Below, piece after piece: positions 1-7,621 of a DNA stretch of 45,169 nt; position 1 is the first letter of the stretch; each line of letters starts with the position of its first letter. The notes below the pieces were generated by a model that saw only the letters and a list, made by a program, of their open reading frames with translations, did not search any database and was not told the origin of the DNA. Source of the DNA: Rhodobacteraceae bacterium UBA6141 (GTDB lineage: Bacteria; Pseudomonadota; Alphaproteobacteria; Rhodobacterales; Rhodobacteraceae); NCBI GenBank assembly GCA_002423245.1, contig DIVD01000044.1:38542-83710 (forward strand). The letters are read 5' to 3'. A program made the position numbers and the translations under genes.

Positions 1-257
1 AGGATCAGGCCGGTGCGGGCATCGGCCACGACGAAGCCGACCTTGCCGCCAAGCTGCGCGGCCGCGACCAGCGCCTCGGCGGCGGGGGCGGTGCGGGTGG
101 GCGCCGCGGTCTGGCCGGACGCCGCGGCCGCGGCACCCGGGCCCGGCACCGCGCGCGGCACCGGGCGCAGCGAGGCCAGCGGCGCATCGGCCAGCGCCGC
201 GCCCGCCGCGCCGGACAACAGCCCCGCCAGAACGAAACGCCGCGAAACCCCGGTCAT
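1..257 (-). CDS. D-alanyl-D-alanine carboxypeptidase, DacB/PBP4 type (N-terminal part only)
   Basis: Only the first 85 codons are inside the window; the gene runs off the left edge. The ATG at 257 opens MTGVSRRFVLAGLLSGAAGA, a twin-arginine-like or Sec signal peptide with an AlaXAla cleavage site near residue 24. An Ala/Pro-rich linker follows, then the start of a folded domain ending VGFVVADARTGLIL. That last segment resembles the opening strand of the S13/PBP4 fold, where the periplasmic enzyme trims or cleaves peptidoglycan peptides. The catalytic SxxK, SxN and KTG boxes lie outside the window, so the family call rests on the signal peptide, the opening strand and the usual neighbourhood with nadD. 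It could instead be another exported serine hydrolase. Confidence 0.6.
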   Translation of the reverse strand, partial: MTGVSRRFVLAGLLSGAAGAALADAPLASLRPVPRAVPGPGAAAAASGQTAAPTRTAPAAEALVAAAQLGGKVGFVVADARTGLI

Positions 258-318
258 GGCCTTGCCCGCACTGCATCCATGCCGCAGATCTACCCCGCGC
301 AAGGCGGCCGGGGCAAGC

Positions 319-933
319 CTAGCGTCGCCAGGCGCCGCTCGCCCGGATCGCCGTGGAGGAGATGGCGACCATCGGCACGTTCACAAGGCACCAGACCGGC
401 GGCCGCAACCGCCCGAGCAGCGCCGCGGACTCGGCCGGGATTCGCGCCCGCTCGAACCGCTCGGCGGCCTTCGACATGCGGGCCGGCAGCCGGCTGGCCG
501 GGCGGGCGATCACCCCAACCGCCACATGCTGCATGATCCATTCCCATCGCTGCCAGCGGTCGAACTGCGCCAGGTTGTCGGCGCCCATCAGCCAGACGAA
601 CCGCACGCCGGGATAAAGCGCAATCAGCCGCTCCAGCGTTTCGGCGGTATAGCGGGTGCCGAGCCGCGCCTCGATATCGGTCACGCAGACGCGCGGGTGC
701 CGCATCACCTGCCGCGCCTGCGCCATCCGCCGCGCAAGCGGGGCCGGGCCCTCGGCCTTCAGCGGGTTGCCGGGGCTGACCAGCCACCAGACCCGGTCCA
801 GCCCGAACCGCTTCAGCGCCTCGCGGGTGATATGGGCGTGGCCCTCATGCGCGGGATCGAACGAGCCGCCCAGAAGGCCGACCGTCATCCCCGCCCGCGC
901 CACCGGCAGCCCCGCCCGTTCCATGCGACCCAC
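319..933 (-). CDS. nadD: Nicotinate-nucleotide adenylyltransferase
   Basis: Transfers AMP from ATP to nicotinate mononucleotide to make deamido-NAD in cytoplasmic NAD biosynthesis. The 204-residue protein carries the nucleotidyltransferase signature GGSFDPAHEGH (about residues 22-32), the substrate-binding WLMGADNL and the C-terminal ISSTAIR box. These are the three hallmarks of NadD. The start at 933 gives a short leader before the Rossmann core. A start at the internal Met16 (position 888) would begin right at the core strand MTVGLLGGSF and is also possible. The gene ends 62 bp before the exported carboxypeptidase gene on the same strand, so the two may be cotranscribed. The rsfS/rlmH genes that often accompany nadD are not seen. 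Confidence 0.95.
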   Translation of the reverse strand: MGRMERAGLPVARAGMTVGLLGGSFDPAHEGHAHITREALKRFGLDRVWWLVSPGNPLKAEGPAPLARRMAQARQVMRHPRVCVTDIEARLGTRYTAETLERLIALYPGVRFVWLMGADNLAQFDRWQRWEWIMQHVAVGVIARPASRLPARMSKAAERFERARIPAESAALLGRLRPPVWCLVNVPMVAISSTAIRASGAWRR

Positions 934-1020
934 CCCGCGCCTGCCCGACGCGCCCGCGTGCTGCCCCGCGCCGTCACCCGGCCGTCATATACCGCGGCCC
1001 GCGCGCGCTCCAAGCACGGA

Positions 1021-1049
1021 TTGCCCTTTGACCCTTCATTCACTAGATG
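1021..1049 (+). promoter_or_regulatory. Candidate sigma-70-type promoter for ettA
   Basis: TTGCCC at 1021-1026 is followed after 17 bp by TAGATG at 1044-1049, about 35 bp before the ettA start. Both boxes deviate from consensus. The support is position and spacing only. Confidence 0.3.
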
Positions 1050-1083
1050 GAGGGCAACGAATTCCCCCCGAAGGAGAAGGCTC

Positions 1084-2739
1084 ATGGCGTCCTATCAGTA
1101 TGTCTATCACATGGAAGGCGTGTCCAAGACCTATCCGGGCGGCAAGAAGTGCTTCGAGAACATCCACCTGAACTTCCTGCCCGGCGTGAAGATCGGCGTG
1201 GTCGGCGTCAACGGCTCGGGCAAGTCGACGCTACTGCGGATCATGGCCGGCATCGACAAGGACTTTCAGGGCGAGGCCTGGCATGCCAAGGGCGCAAGGG
1301 TCGGCTACCTGCCGCAGGAGCCGCAGCTGGACGAGACGCTGGACGTGCGCGGCAACGTGATGCAGGGGGTGGCGGCCAAGCAGGCGATCCTCGAGCGCTA
1401 CAACGAACTGGCGATGAACTACTCGGACGAGACCGCGGACGAGATGGCCTCGCTTCAGGACATCATCGACGCGCAGAACCTGTGGGATCTCGACAGCCAG
1501 GTGGACGTGGCGCTGGAGGCGCTGCGCTGCCCGCCCGACGACGCCAGCGTGGGCACGCTTTCGGGCGGCGAGCGGCGGCGGGTGGCGCTGTGCAAGCTGC
1601 TGCTGGAAGCGCCGGACATGCTGCTGCTGGACGAACCGACCAACCACCTCGACGCGGAGACCATCGCCTGGCTGCAAAAGCACCTGATCGACTACAAGGG
1701 CACCATCCTCTGCGTCACCCACGACCGATATTTCCTCGACGACATCACCTCGTGGATCCTGGAACTGGAGCGCGGCCGGGGCATTCCGTGGGAAGGCAAC
1801 TATTCCAGCTGGCTGGAGCAGAAGGCCAAGCGGATGGCGCAGGACGCGCGCGAGGACAAGGCCAAGCAGAAGGTGCTGGAAAAGGAACTGGAATGGATCC
1901 GGTCCGGCGCCAAGGCCCGGCAGACCAAGTCCAAGGCCCGGATCGCCGCCTACAACAAGCTGGCGGACGAATCGGTCAAGGACCGGGTCGGCAAGGCCCA
2001 GATCGTCATCCCGAACGGCCCGCGCCTTGGCAACAAGGTGATCGAGGTCGAGGGGCTGAAGAAGCACATGGGCGACAAGCTGCTGATCGAGAACCTCAGC
2101 TTCTCGCTGCCGCCGGGCGGGATCATCGGCGTGATCGGCCCGAACGGCGCCGGCAAGTCGACGCTGTTCCGCATCCTGACCGGCGACGAGCAGCCCGACG
2201 AAGGCACGGTGACCATCGGCGACACGGTGAAGATGTCCTACGTGGACCAGTCGCGCGATGCGCTGGACCCGAATGCGACGGTCTGGGAGGAAATCTCGGG
2301 CGGGGCAGAGATGATCCAGCTGGGCGATGCCGCGATTGCCAGCCGCAGCTATGTCGGCGCGTTCAACTTCAAGGGCTCCGACCAGCAGAAGAAGGTGGGC
2401 CTGCTGTCGGGCGGGGAACGCAACCGCGTCCACATGGCCAAGCTGCTGAAAGAGGGCGGCAACCTTCTGCTGCTTGACGAACCGACCAACGACCTTGACG
2501 TGGAAACCCTGCAGGCGCTGGAAGCGGCGATCGAGGATTTCGCGGGCTGCGCGATCATCATCTCGCACGATCGCTTCTTCCTGGACCGGCTTTGCACGCA
2601 TATCCTCGCCTTCGAAGGCGATGCGCATGTCGAGTTCTTCGAGGGCAACTTCGAGGATTACGAACAGGACAAGATCCGCCGCCTCGGCCCTGACGCCGCG
2701 GAGCCGAAGCGGGTGAAGTACAAGAAGTTCTCGCGCTGA
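1084..2739 (+). CDS. ettA: ABC-F translational throttle ATPase EttA
   Basis: EttA binds the ribosomal E site and gates translation elongation according to the ATP/ADP ratio. The 551-residue protein has two complete ABC ATPase domains and no membrane segment. Walker A boxes are GVNGSGKST and GPNGAGKST, signatures are LSGGERRRVAL and LSGGERNRVHM, and Walker B/DEPTNHLD and DEPTNDLD follow. Between the domains is the charged arm and linker (EQKAKRMAQDAREDK and onward) that touches the ribosome. Length matches the E. coli protein (about 555). The reading frame stays open far upstream, but the true start is the ATG at 1084: it is preceded by AAGGAGAAGG and opens MASYQYVYHMEGVSKTYPGG, the family N-terminus. 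Confidence 0.97.
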   Translation: MASYQYVYHMEGVSKTYPGGKKCFENIHLNFLPGVKIGVVGVNGSGKSTLLRIMAGIDKDFQGEAWHAKGARVGYLPQEPQLDETLDVRGNVMQGVAAKQAILERYNELAMNYSDETADEMASLQDIIDAQNLWDLDSQVDVALEALRCPPDDASVGTLSGGERRRVALCKLLLEAPDMLLLDEPTNHLDAETIAWLQKHLIDYKGTILCVTHDRYFLDDITSWILELERGRGIPWEGNYSSWLEQKAKRMAQDAREDKAKQKVLEKELEWIRSGAKARQTKSKARIAAYNKLADESVKDRVGKAQIVIPNGPRLGNKVIEVEGLKKHMGDKLLIENLSFSLPPGGIIGVIGPNGAGKSTLFRILTGDEQPDEGTVTIGDTVKMSYVDQSRDALDPNATVWEEISGGAEMIQLGDAAIASRSYVGAFNFKGSDQQKKVGLLSGGERNRVHMAKLLKEGGNLLLLDEPTNDLDVETLQALEAAIEDFAGCAIIISHDRFFLDRLCTHILAFEGDAHVEFFEGNFEDYEQDKIRRLGPDAAEPKRVKYKKFSR

Positions 2740-3016
2740 TCGGCAGGCGCGGCCCGGGATGGGCTGCAGCGGGGCCGCCGTCCGGTGGCGCCGCCTTCCT
2801 GCACGGATGCCCTGCGCGGGGGCAGGCGTCTTTCGGGGAGGAGGGGCGCCTCGTGCCGTGCGGGCTTCGCGCATCCGCAGACCTGCGGCTTCGCGCGGCA
2901 CAGGGCGGGCGCCGGGCGCGGCCGCCGCGATTTGCAGACCCTGCGGAACCTTTCTGGCCCACACGGAATTGTGAGAGGAAGGCCAATCCGGCCGGTCAAT
3001 CAAAAAAGGCGACCCG
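2740..3016. other. Intergenic region between ettA and the DUF3309 gene
   Basis: No coding frame is credible here. A small dyad CCGCAG-AC-CTGCGG lies at 2875-2888. A GGAAC motif at 2945-2949 lies about 70 bp before the DUF3309 gene and could be the -35 of an alternative-sigma promoter, although the matching -10 (CGTT in the EcfG consensus) is not clear. The ribosome binding site AAGGCGA sits just before 3017. Confidence 0.4.
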
Positions 3017-3175
3017 ATGTCTCTTGGCACCATCCTCCTCATCATCCTGATCCTCGTCCTGATCGGAGCCCTGCCCACCTGGGGGCATTCGCGCAGTTGG
3101 GGCTATGGGCCGGCCGGCGGCCTCGGCCTCGTCGTGGTGATCTTGCTGATCCTCGTGCTGATGGGCCGGATCTGA
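3017..3175 (+). CDS. DUF3309 family membrane micro-protein
   Basis: A 52-residue protein too short for most gene callers. It opens MSLGTILLIILILVLIGALP, then has the conserved centre TWGHSRSWGYGPAGG, then a second hydrophobic stretch LGLVVVILLILVLMGRI. Two transmembrane helices joined by this W/H/S/G-rich turn are the DUF3309 pattern, widespread in Proteobacteria. Function is unknown. Start choice is clear: a purine-rich site AAAAAAGGCGA precedes the ATG, and the frame closes at TGA 3173-3175. Such micro-proteins are often reported among stress-induced alphaproteobacterial genes. The upstream GGAAC motif fits that idea but does not prove it. Confidence 0.9.
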   Translation: MSLGTILLIILILVLIGALPTWGHSRSWGYGPAGGLGLVVVILLILVLMGRI

Positions 3176-3324
3176 GGCGAAGGGCGGGGCAGCCCCTGCC
3201 CTGCGGGCCTTCCGCCCTGCAGCCCTTCTGCCATTCCGGGACGGTCCTTCCCGGTGGCCCGCCGCGCGGCACGGCGAGGCGGAACGGGCGCGCCCGCCTG
3301 TCCCCGCTCCGCTCGTCCCATACC

Positions 3325-5376
3325 TCAGCGCGCCGCACGCGCGCTCGTGGGAACCGGCGCCGCGCAAGCCGCATTGCCTCCGCGGCGCGGGACGGATCGC
3401 CCGGTCGATTGAAACGTCGGAGGAGGCAACGCATGAAGGGTATTCTGGCCTGGCTGATCGGCATTCCGATCCCGGTCATCATCTTGCTTTATCTGGCCGA
3501 CATCTTCTGATTGCCCTGTGTCTGATCGCGCTGTCTGGCCGGCATCTTCCGACGGGTCAGCGTGGCCGGGGGATGCGGCGGCGGCGCCCGGGCCGAAGGC
3601 CGCCTGCCAGAACTCCGCCGAGGTCATCGCCGGATAGGCGGCCAGATAGCGCGCCCGCAACTTCGCGTGGTTCTTCAGGAAGACCGTCAGCGTCACCCCG
3701 ATCTGCCAGAGCAGCGCCAGGAACCGCGCGTCGGACCGCCGCACGGTATAGGCCCTGTCCTCGCCGGGCCGTTCATAGCTGATCTGCCGGCAGCCGCGCA
3801 CCGCGCCAAGATCGGCCCGCGCCCCGCCCGGCAGCACCGCCTTGCCCGCCCAGATCCACGCCAGCGGCAGCAGATGGCCGTTGAGCGTCAGCCGCAGGAG
3901 CGCGTCCGCCCGTCGGCCGTGCCAGCGGCGGCGGCGGCATGTCAGGTCGGCGCCTGCGCGCGGCCCCCAGACCTCGGTCCTCGCGAGCACGCCGAGGGTC
4001 ACGCGCCGTGCCGTCATGTCGGCATTCGCCGCAAAGAACTCGGGGCCCTGCATCACGTCGCGCCAGGCCAGCAGCTCTGCCGCCGCGGTTTCATAGTGGA
4101 ACTTCGACAGGCTCCGCGCCAGGAACCGCAGCGGGATCTTCGCCGTGGCCCAGACCCCCTGCCCCAGCCGCTCCACCGCAAGATGGTGGACGATGTGGCT
4201 GCGCATGTCGAGGTAATGGGTCGTCACCGATTCCTTTTCGGTGAAGTCGTCCTGGAAGGACACCACCCCGTTGAGCGTGACCGTGCGGAAGCGGTTCATC
4301 AGCGAGAAGCTTACGTCGTCGCCGCGCACGAAGAAGGGGAAGGGCCGGGCGGTGACCGCGGCGAGCGGGAAGGCGAAGAACCAGAAGCCACCGTAGAAAT
4401 TGGGGCTGGCGGGGGCGGCGGTCTGGAACTCCATCTCCAGAACCTGATCGCGCCGGCGCAGGTCGCGCCCGCCCTGCTGCGGGCGGCAATGCTGGTCGAA
4501 CGTCGCCCCCGCCTCCCACATCGCCCATTTATGGGTGTTGGAGATCATCGCGCCCGCGACGGCGGTGGCCGGATCCTCGACGCGCGACAGGAAGGCAAGC
4601 GTGCGGTGGATGCTTTCCATGTGAAAGGCCGCGTCGTCATCCATGAACAGGCAGTGGTCGAAGCCCCAGGCCTCGGCCTCGGCCATGCCGCGGGCAAAGC
4701 CTCCCGCGCCGCCGAGGTTGCGGTTCGCGACCCGGTCCACATGCGCCAGATCTCCGATCACCGCGGTGCCGCCATTGTCGACGACGAAGGCATGCAACTG
4801 CCCGGCAAACTCCGACGTCCCGATGAAGGCGTCGAGCCGCGACGCGGTACGCGCCACCTCTGCCTCGCGCCGGAAGGTGGTGATGCAGATACCCAGGCGC
4901 GGGCGGCGCGGCACCGGATCGCGGGTCGCAAAGCGCGCGGATGCCAGCACGGTATCGGACAGGGCCCGCAGTTCGAAGAAGATCACGCCCGCAGTGGCAT
5001 TGGCGGCGAAATGCGACAGGTCCACCGAAACGGGGCCGTGCTCGGGCAGATCATGCAGGGCGCAAGCCAGAAGCTCCCAGGAGCGACCGGGGATGGCGTG
5101 ATAGACGCGGCACTCGAACCGGCCTTGAGCCTGAAGTTCGAGGGAAAGTGTGGCGAAGGGCGCCGCCGCGTGCCATTTGCCGATCGAGAGCAGGTTGAAA
5201 TAGGTGTCGAAACAGGCGACGCCGCCCTCCCCCAGCCAGATCGTGTCGTCCCCGAGGTTGGCCCCGGCGGCCCCGTGCAGGTGGACGTACAGATCCATTT
5301 CGGTGCAGATTCCCTGCTCCGGCAGGATCATGTGCTGCAGGGTGAGCGGGACGGGTTGCGCAAGGATGCTATCCAT
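3325..5376 (-). CDS. GlfT2-like galactofuranosyltransferase (GT2 family)
   Basis: Predicted to polymerise galactofuranose from UDP-Galf on the cytoplasmic side of the membrane. The start is the ATG at 5376, directly after the stop of the upstream gene. Residues 1-155 form an N-terminal beta-rich domain like that of mycobacterial GlfT2. A GT-A domain begins at RLGICITTF (about 160-168). It has the NRNLGGAGGF loop (218-227), the metal-binding DDD (246-248), the acceptor-site segment YGGFWFFAFP (328-337), VRGDDVSF (350-357) with the likely catalytic Asp pair, and THYLDMRSH with the metal-ligand His. Family members are about 640 residues. Here residues after about 595 are a polar low-complexity tail antisense to a small gene, suggesting a lost stop codon or late frameshift. 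glf lies three genes upstream in the same operon. Confidence 0.85.
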   Translation of the reverse strand: MDSILAQPVPLTLQHMILPEQGICTEMDLYVHLHGAAGANLGDDTIWLGEGGVACFDTYFNLLSIGKWHAAAPFATLSLELQAQGRFECRVYHAIPGRSWELLACALHDLPEHGPVSVDLSHFAANATAGVIFFELRALSDTVLASARFATRDPVPRRPRLGICITTFRREAEVARTASRLDAFIGTSEFAGQLHAFVVDNGGTAVIGDLAHVDRVANRNLGGAGGFARGMAEAEAWGFDHCLFMDDDAAFHMESIHRTLAFLSRVEDPATAVAGAMISNTHKWAMWEAGATFDQHCRPQQGGRDLRRRDQVLEMEFQTAAPASPNFYGGFWFFAFPLAAVTARPFPFFVRGDDVSFSLMNRFRTVTLNGVVSFQDDFTEKESVTTHYLDMRSHIVHHLAVERLGQGVWATAKIPLRFLARSLSKFHYETAAAELLAWRDVMQGPEFFAANADMTARRVTLGVLARTEVWGPRAGADLTCRRRRWHGRRADALLRLTLNGHLLPLAWIWAGKAVLPGGARADLGAVRGCRQISYERPGEDRAYTVRRSDARFLALLWQIGVTLTVFLKNHAKLRARYLAAYPAMTSAEFWQAAFGPGAAAASPGHADPSEDAGQTARSDTGQSEDVGQIKQDDDRDRNADQPGQNTLHALPPPTFQSTGRSVPRRGGNAACAAPVPTSARAAR
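3350..3375 (+). promoter_or_regulatory. EcfG-like (general stress sigma) promoter candidate before the 25-residue membrane peptide
   Basis: GGAAC at 3350-3354, a 17-bp spacer, then CATT at 3372-3375. The alphaproteobacterial EcfG consensus is GGAAC-N16/17-CGTT, so the -35 is perfect and the -10 has one mismatch. The 5' untranslated region to the peptide at 3433 would be about 50 nt. Confidence 0.3.
3433..3510 (+). CDS. 25-residue single-pass membrane peptide
   Basis: The translation MKGILAWLIGIPIPVIILLY plus LADIF is one hydrophobic helix with a short basic N-terminus. It is supported as a real gene by a strong ribosome binding site, GGAGGAGGCAACGC, immediately before the ATG at 3433. Similar WLIGIPIPxIIL peptides occur as conserved hypothetical proteins in other Proteobacteria (recollection, not searched). 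Function is unknown. The gene lies antisense to the low-complexity tail of the GlfT2-like glycosyltransferase, so one of the two frames is probably overextended. The glycosyltransferase tail is the better suspect. Confidence 0.7.
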   Translation: MKGILAWLIGIPIPVIILLYLADIF

Positions 5377-5377
5377 A

Positions 5378-6529
5378 TCAGGCAATCTCCAGGGTCTCGA
5401 CGAAGGGGATGAAGGTTTCGGCAAGTGCGGGATCGAAGGCTCCGCTCCCGGGCGGGTCAGGCGGGCGCGGCGCGGCGCGGGCGGCCCCGCGCAACAGGGC
5501 AAGCAGCGGCGCACGGGCGGCGCGGGCAGCCTCGACCTCGGGCACCGGGCGCGGCGCGGCGACCTGCGAGAGCTGCGCAAAGAACGGCCTGCCGGCAAGC
5601 CCGCCAAGGAACGCCTCGGCGGGCGCGAAGGCCGAGAGCAGCGCGGAACGGTTCCGGGCGCCGAACAGTTCGACCTGCGCGCGGGGCGGGGCGCCGACCC
5701 GGTCCGACACGGAGATCAGGAAATCGCCAAAACGCCCCGCCTTTGCTTTCGGGAAGCGGGCGGCAGCGCAGCGGGCATATTCCAGCAGCGCCGGGTGGAT
5801 CGACGGATTCACCCGCCGTTCCGGCGCGAGGCCCGCAGGGAAGGTCAGCCCGGACTGCGCGATGAAGTCGGCGACCGATCCCCCCGCCGCGACCACCTCG
5901 TCGTAGTTGCGCAGCGACAGGCGCGCCCGCGGAAATGCCTTCAGCCAGGGCGCCAGCAGCAACGCATAGTCCAGATGGATGGTGCCCCGATACTCCTCCA
6001 GCCCGCCTGCGCGCAGCGGCTCCACCCCCTCGCCAAAGCGGATGCGCTGCGCGTGCCAGGCGGCGATGTACTGGTCCGGCCGGCGCAGCGTGCAGTGCAG
6101 CGACACCTCCGCCGCCGGAAACAGCCGGCCGATCCGCTCGATAAGCCCTGGCGCCCAGGCCCCGAAATTGGCGAAGACCTCCGAGCACAGGATCACCGCC
6201 CGCGGTTGGTGAATCCTGATCTGGTTGCGGATCGCAACCTCCATCTGGTGGACCGAGGGCAGGTCCGGGTGCCAGGGCGGCACCGGATAGTTCACCGCCT
6301 CGAACAGCATCCGGAAGGCGAGCGCGTTATGCGATTCGCGCGCGTTCCACGGCTGCGGCGCGGCGTCGGGGCCGTCCAGCGCCTGCCGCAGCAGCCTTGC
6401 ATGGCCGTCGCTTTCCACCGGGGGGTAGAGGATTCCGGCCCGCAGCAGCGCGGCCGCATTGCGCCACAGGAAATCCTGAAGCGAGGTGGAGCCGACCTTG
6501 TGGTGACCGATGAACAGCAGCAGTTTCAT
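5378..6529 (-). CDS. Sulfotransferase-like P-loop protein
   Basis: A 383-residue protein starting MKLLLFIGHHKVGSTSLQDF. The segment GHHKVGSTS (8-16) is the 5'-phosphosulfate-binding loop of PAPS-dependent sulfotransferases (HKxGTTSLQ type). Further on, LRRPDQYIAAWHAQ resembles the 3'-phosphate-binding RxPxxxxxS region. The C-terminal third is Ala/Pro-rich and poorly conserved-looking. Its start overlaps the stop of the GlfT1-like gene by ATGA and its stop abuts the GlfT2-like gene. It therefore sits between the two galactofuranosyltransferases and may sulfate the growing glycan. A general hydrolase or kinase with a similar P-loop cannot be excluded. Confidence 0.65.
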   Translation of the reverse strand: MKLLLFIGHHKVGSTSLQDFLWRNAAALLRAGILYPPVESDGHARLLRQALDGPDAAPQPWNARESHNALAFRMLFEAVNYPVPPWHPDLPSVHQMEVAIRNQIRIHQPRAVILCSEVFANFGAWAPGLIERIGRLFPAAEVSLHCTLRRPDQYIAAWHAQRIRFGEGVEPLRAGGLEEYRGTIHLDYALLLAPWLKAFPRARLSLRNYDEVVAAGGSVADFIAQSGLTFPAGLAPERRVNPSIHPALLEYARCAAARFPKAKAGRFGDFLISVSDRVGAPPRAQVELFGARNRSALLSAFAPAEAFLGGLAGRPFFAQLSQVAAPRPVPEVEAARAARAPLLALLRGAARAAPRPPDPPGSGAFDPALAETFIPFVETLEIA

Positions 6530-7608
6530 GCGGCTTCCTTTCGCGCGATCGCAGCCTTTTCGAGCATGGGATCGGGCGCATCCTGCGCCCCGGCGGGTGC
6601 GGGAACGGGCCCATCCTGCGCCCCGGCCAGCGCCAGCACCTGTTCGTGCGGCCTGTCCAGCCGGCCGCGCAGCCCGTCCAGCACCGCAACCCGCAGCAGC
6701 CGCAGATAGAGCCCGCGCTCCGCCCGTCGGTAATACCGCGCCCGGAGCAGCCAGCGCGGCACATGCGCGAGCGCGAGCGGCACGAACAGCCAGCGCCCGG
6801 CCGCCGCGCGGAACACGAACAGCAGGTTGCGGTGGTGGTAGAAGGACTTCCACAGCGGCCGGTAGATCCAGGCCGCCCCGTGCAGGGTGCTGCAGTCATG
6901 CTCGAACCGGATGCGGGGATCGAAACCGATCCGCAGGCCAAGCGCGCGCATGTGCAGCGCGTGCAGCACGTCGTCGCCATAGATGAACAGCCGCGCATCG
7001 GGAAGCCCGGCCATCTGGCGCGCGCGGCGCGACAGGAACAGCCCGACAAAGGAGGCGGTGTCTGTCTCGGCGGGCGTTTGCGCAGCATAGTCCGCGTCGC
7101 TCAGGTGGAAGGCGCGGCGGCCGCGGAGCAGCGCGGCGGCAAAGCGGCGAAGGCTTGCGAAGGGGTTGCGCGCGGGTCGGTTCATCTCCGCGATGCGGCC
7201 CGCGGGGTCGCGCACGGCGGCCGCGACGGCATCCCATCCGGGCGGCGGCGCCGCGCGAAACCGCGCGATCGCGCCGGGCAGGGGGCGGCTGTCATCATCC
7301 ATCACCACGATCCAGTCGGGATCCGCCCGCGCCTCCAGCTCCGCGAGGCCAAGCGCGAAGCCCCCCGCCCCGCCAAGATTGCGCGCCGGCACCAGGATGA
7401 TCAGCCGCGGGTCGGTCAGCCCGGCAAGCCATGCGCCGGTCCCGTCCGTCCCTCCGGCCGCGCCGTTGTCGACGATGCAGATCTGCTGCAGCGGCTCCTC
7501 CAGCAGCCGCGCGAGGGTGATGCGCAGCTGCGCGAGCCGGTTGCAGGTGACGACAACGGCCGCGACCGTCGGGGGGGGCATGGTCGGGGGGGACATGGCT
7601 GCCGGCAT
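6526..7608 (-). CDS. GlfT1-like family 2 glycosyltransferase
   Basis: A GT-A transferase of 360 residues: AAVVVTCNR at the first strand, the NLGGAGGF loop (77-84), the metal-binding VVMDDDSRP (DDD 104-106) and FIYGDDVLHALHM (GDD 211-213). GGAGGF and GDD are shared with galactofuranosyl- and rhamnosyltransferases of the WbbL/GlfT1 group. Next to glf the best guess is the enzyme that adds the first Galf residues. The start is uncertain: ATGs at 7608, 7596 and 7581 and a GTG at 7614 are all in frame, and runs of seven and eight C (minus strand) lie between or after them. The stop overlaps the next gene by ATGA. The C-terminus has repeated PAPAGAQDxPxP motifs. Confidence 0.8.
   Translation of the reverse strand: MPAAMSPPTMPPPTVAAVVVTCNRLAQLRITLARLLEEPLQQICIVDNGAAGGTDGTGAWLAGLTDPRLIILVPARNLGGAGGFALGLAELEARADPDWIVVMDDDSRPLPGAIARFRAAPPPGWDAVAAAVRDPAGRIAEMNRPARNPFASLRRFAAALLRGRRAFHLSDADYAAQTPAETDTASFVGLFLSRRARQMAGLPDARLFIYGDDVLHALHMRALGLRIGFDPRIRFEHDCSTLHGAAWIYRPLWKSFYHHRNLLFVFRAAAGRWLFVPLALAHVPRWLLRARYYRRAERGLYLRLLRVAVLDGLRGRLDRPHEQVLALAGAQDGPVPAPAGAQDAPDPMLEKAAIARKEAA
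7571..7592. repeat. Two homopolymer G/C tracts at the start of the GlfT1-like gene
   Basis: G8 at 7571-7578 and G7 at 7586-7592 (C runs on the coding strand), separated by seven bases containing an in-frame ATG. They fall in codons 6-13 of the glycosyltransferase. Long mononucleotide runs near a start codon are typical slip sites for phase variation. Confidence 0.9.
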
Positions 7609-7621
7609 GGTCACCGCGCCC

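Noticed and set aside
13..1083. N-terminal extension of the ettA frame back to position 13
   Set aside because: It is antisense to nadD and the carboxypeptidase gene, and a strong ribosome binding site and the family N-terminus mark 1084 as the start.
1231..3078. Long minus-strand frame over ettA
   Set aside because: Low-complexity basic translation opposite a complete ABC-F protein.
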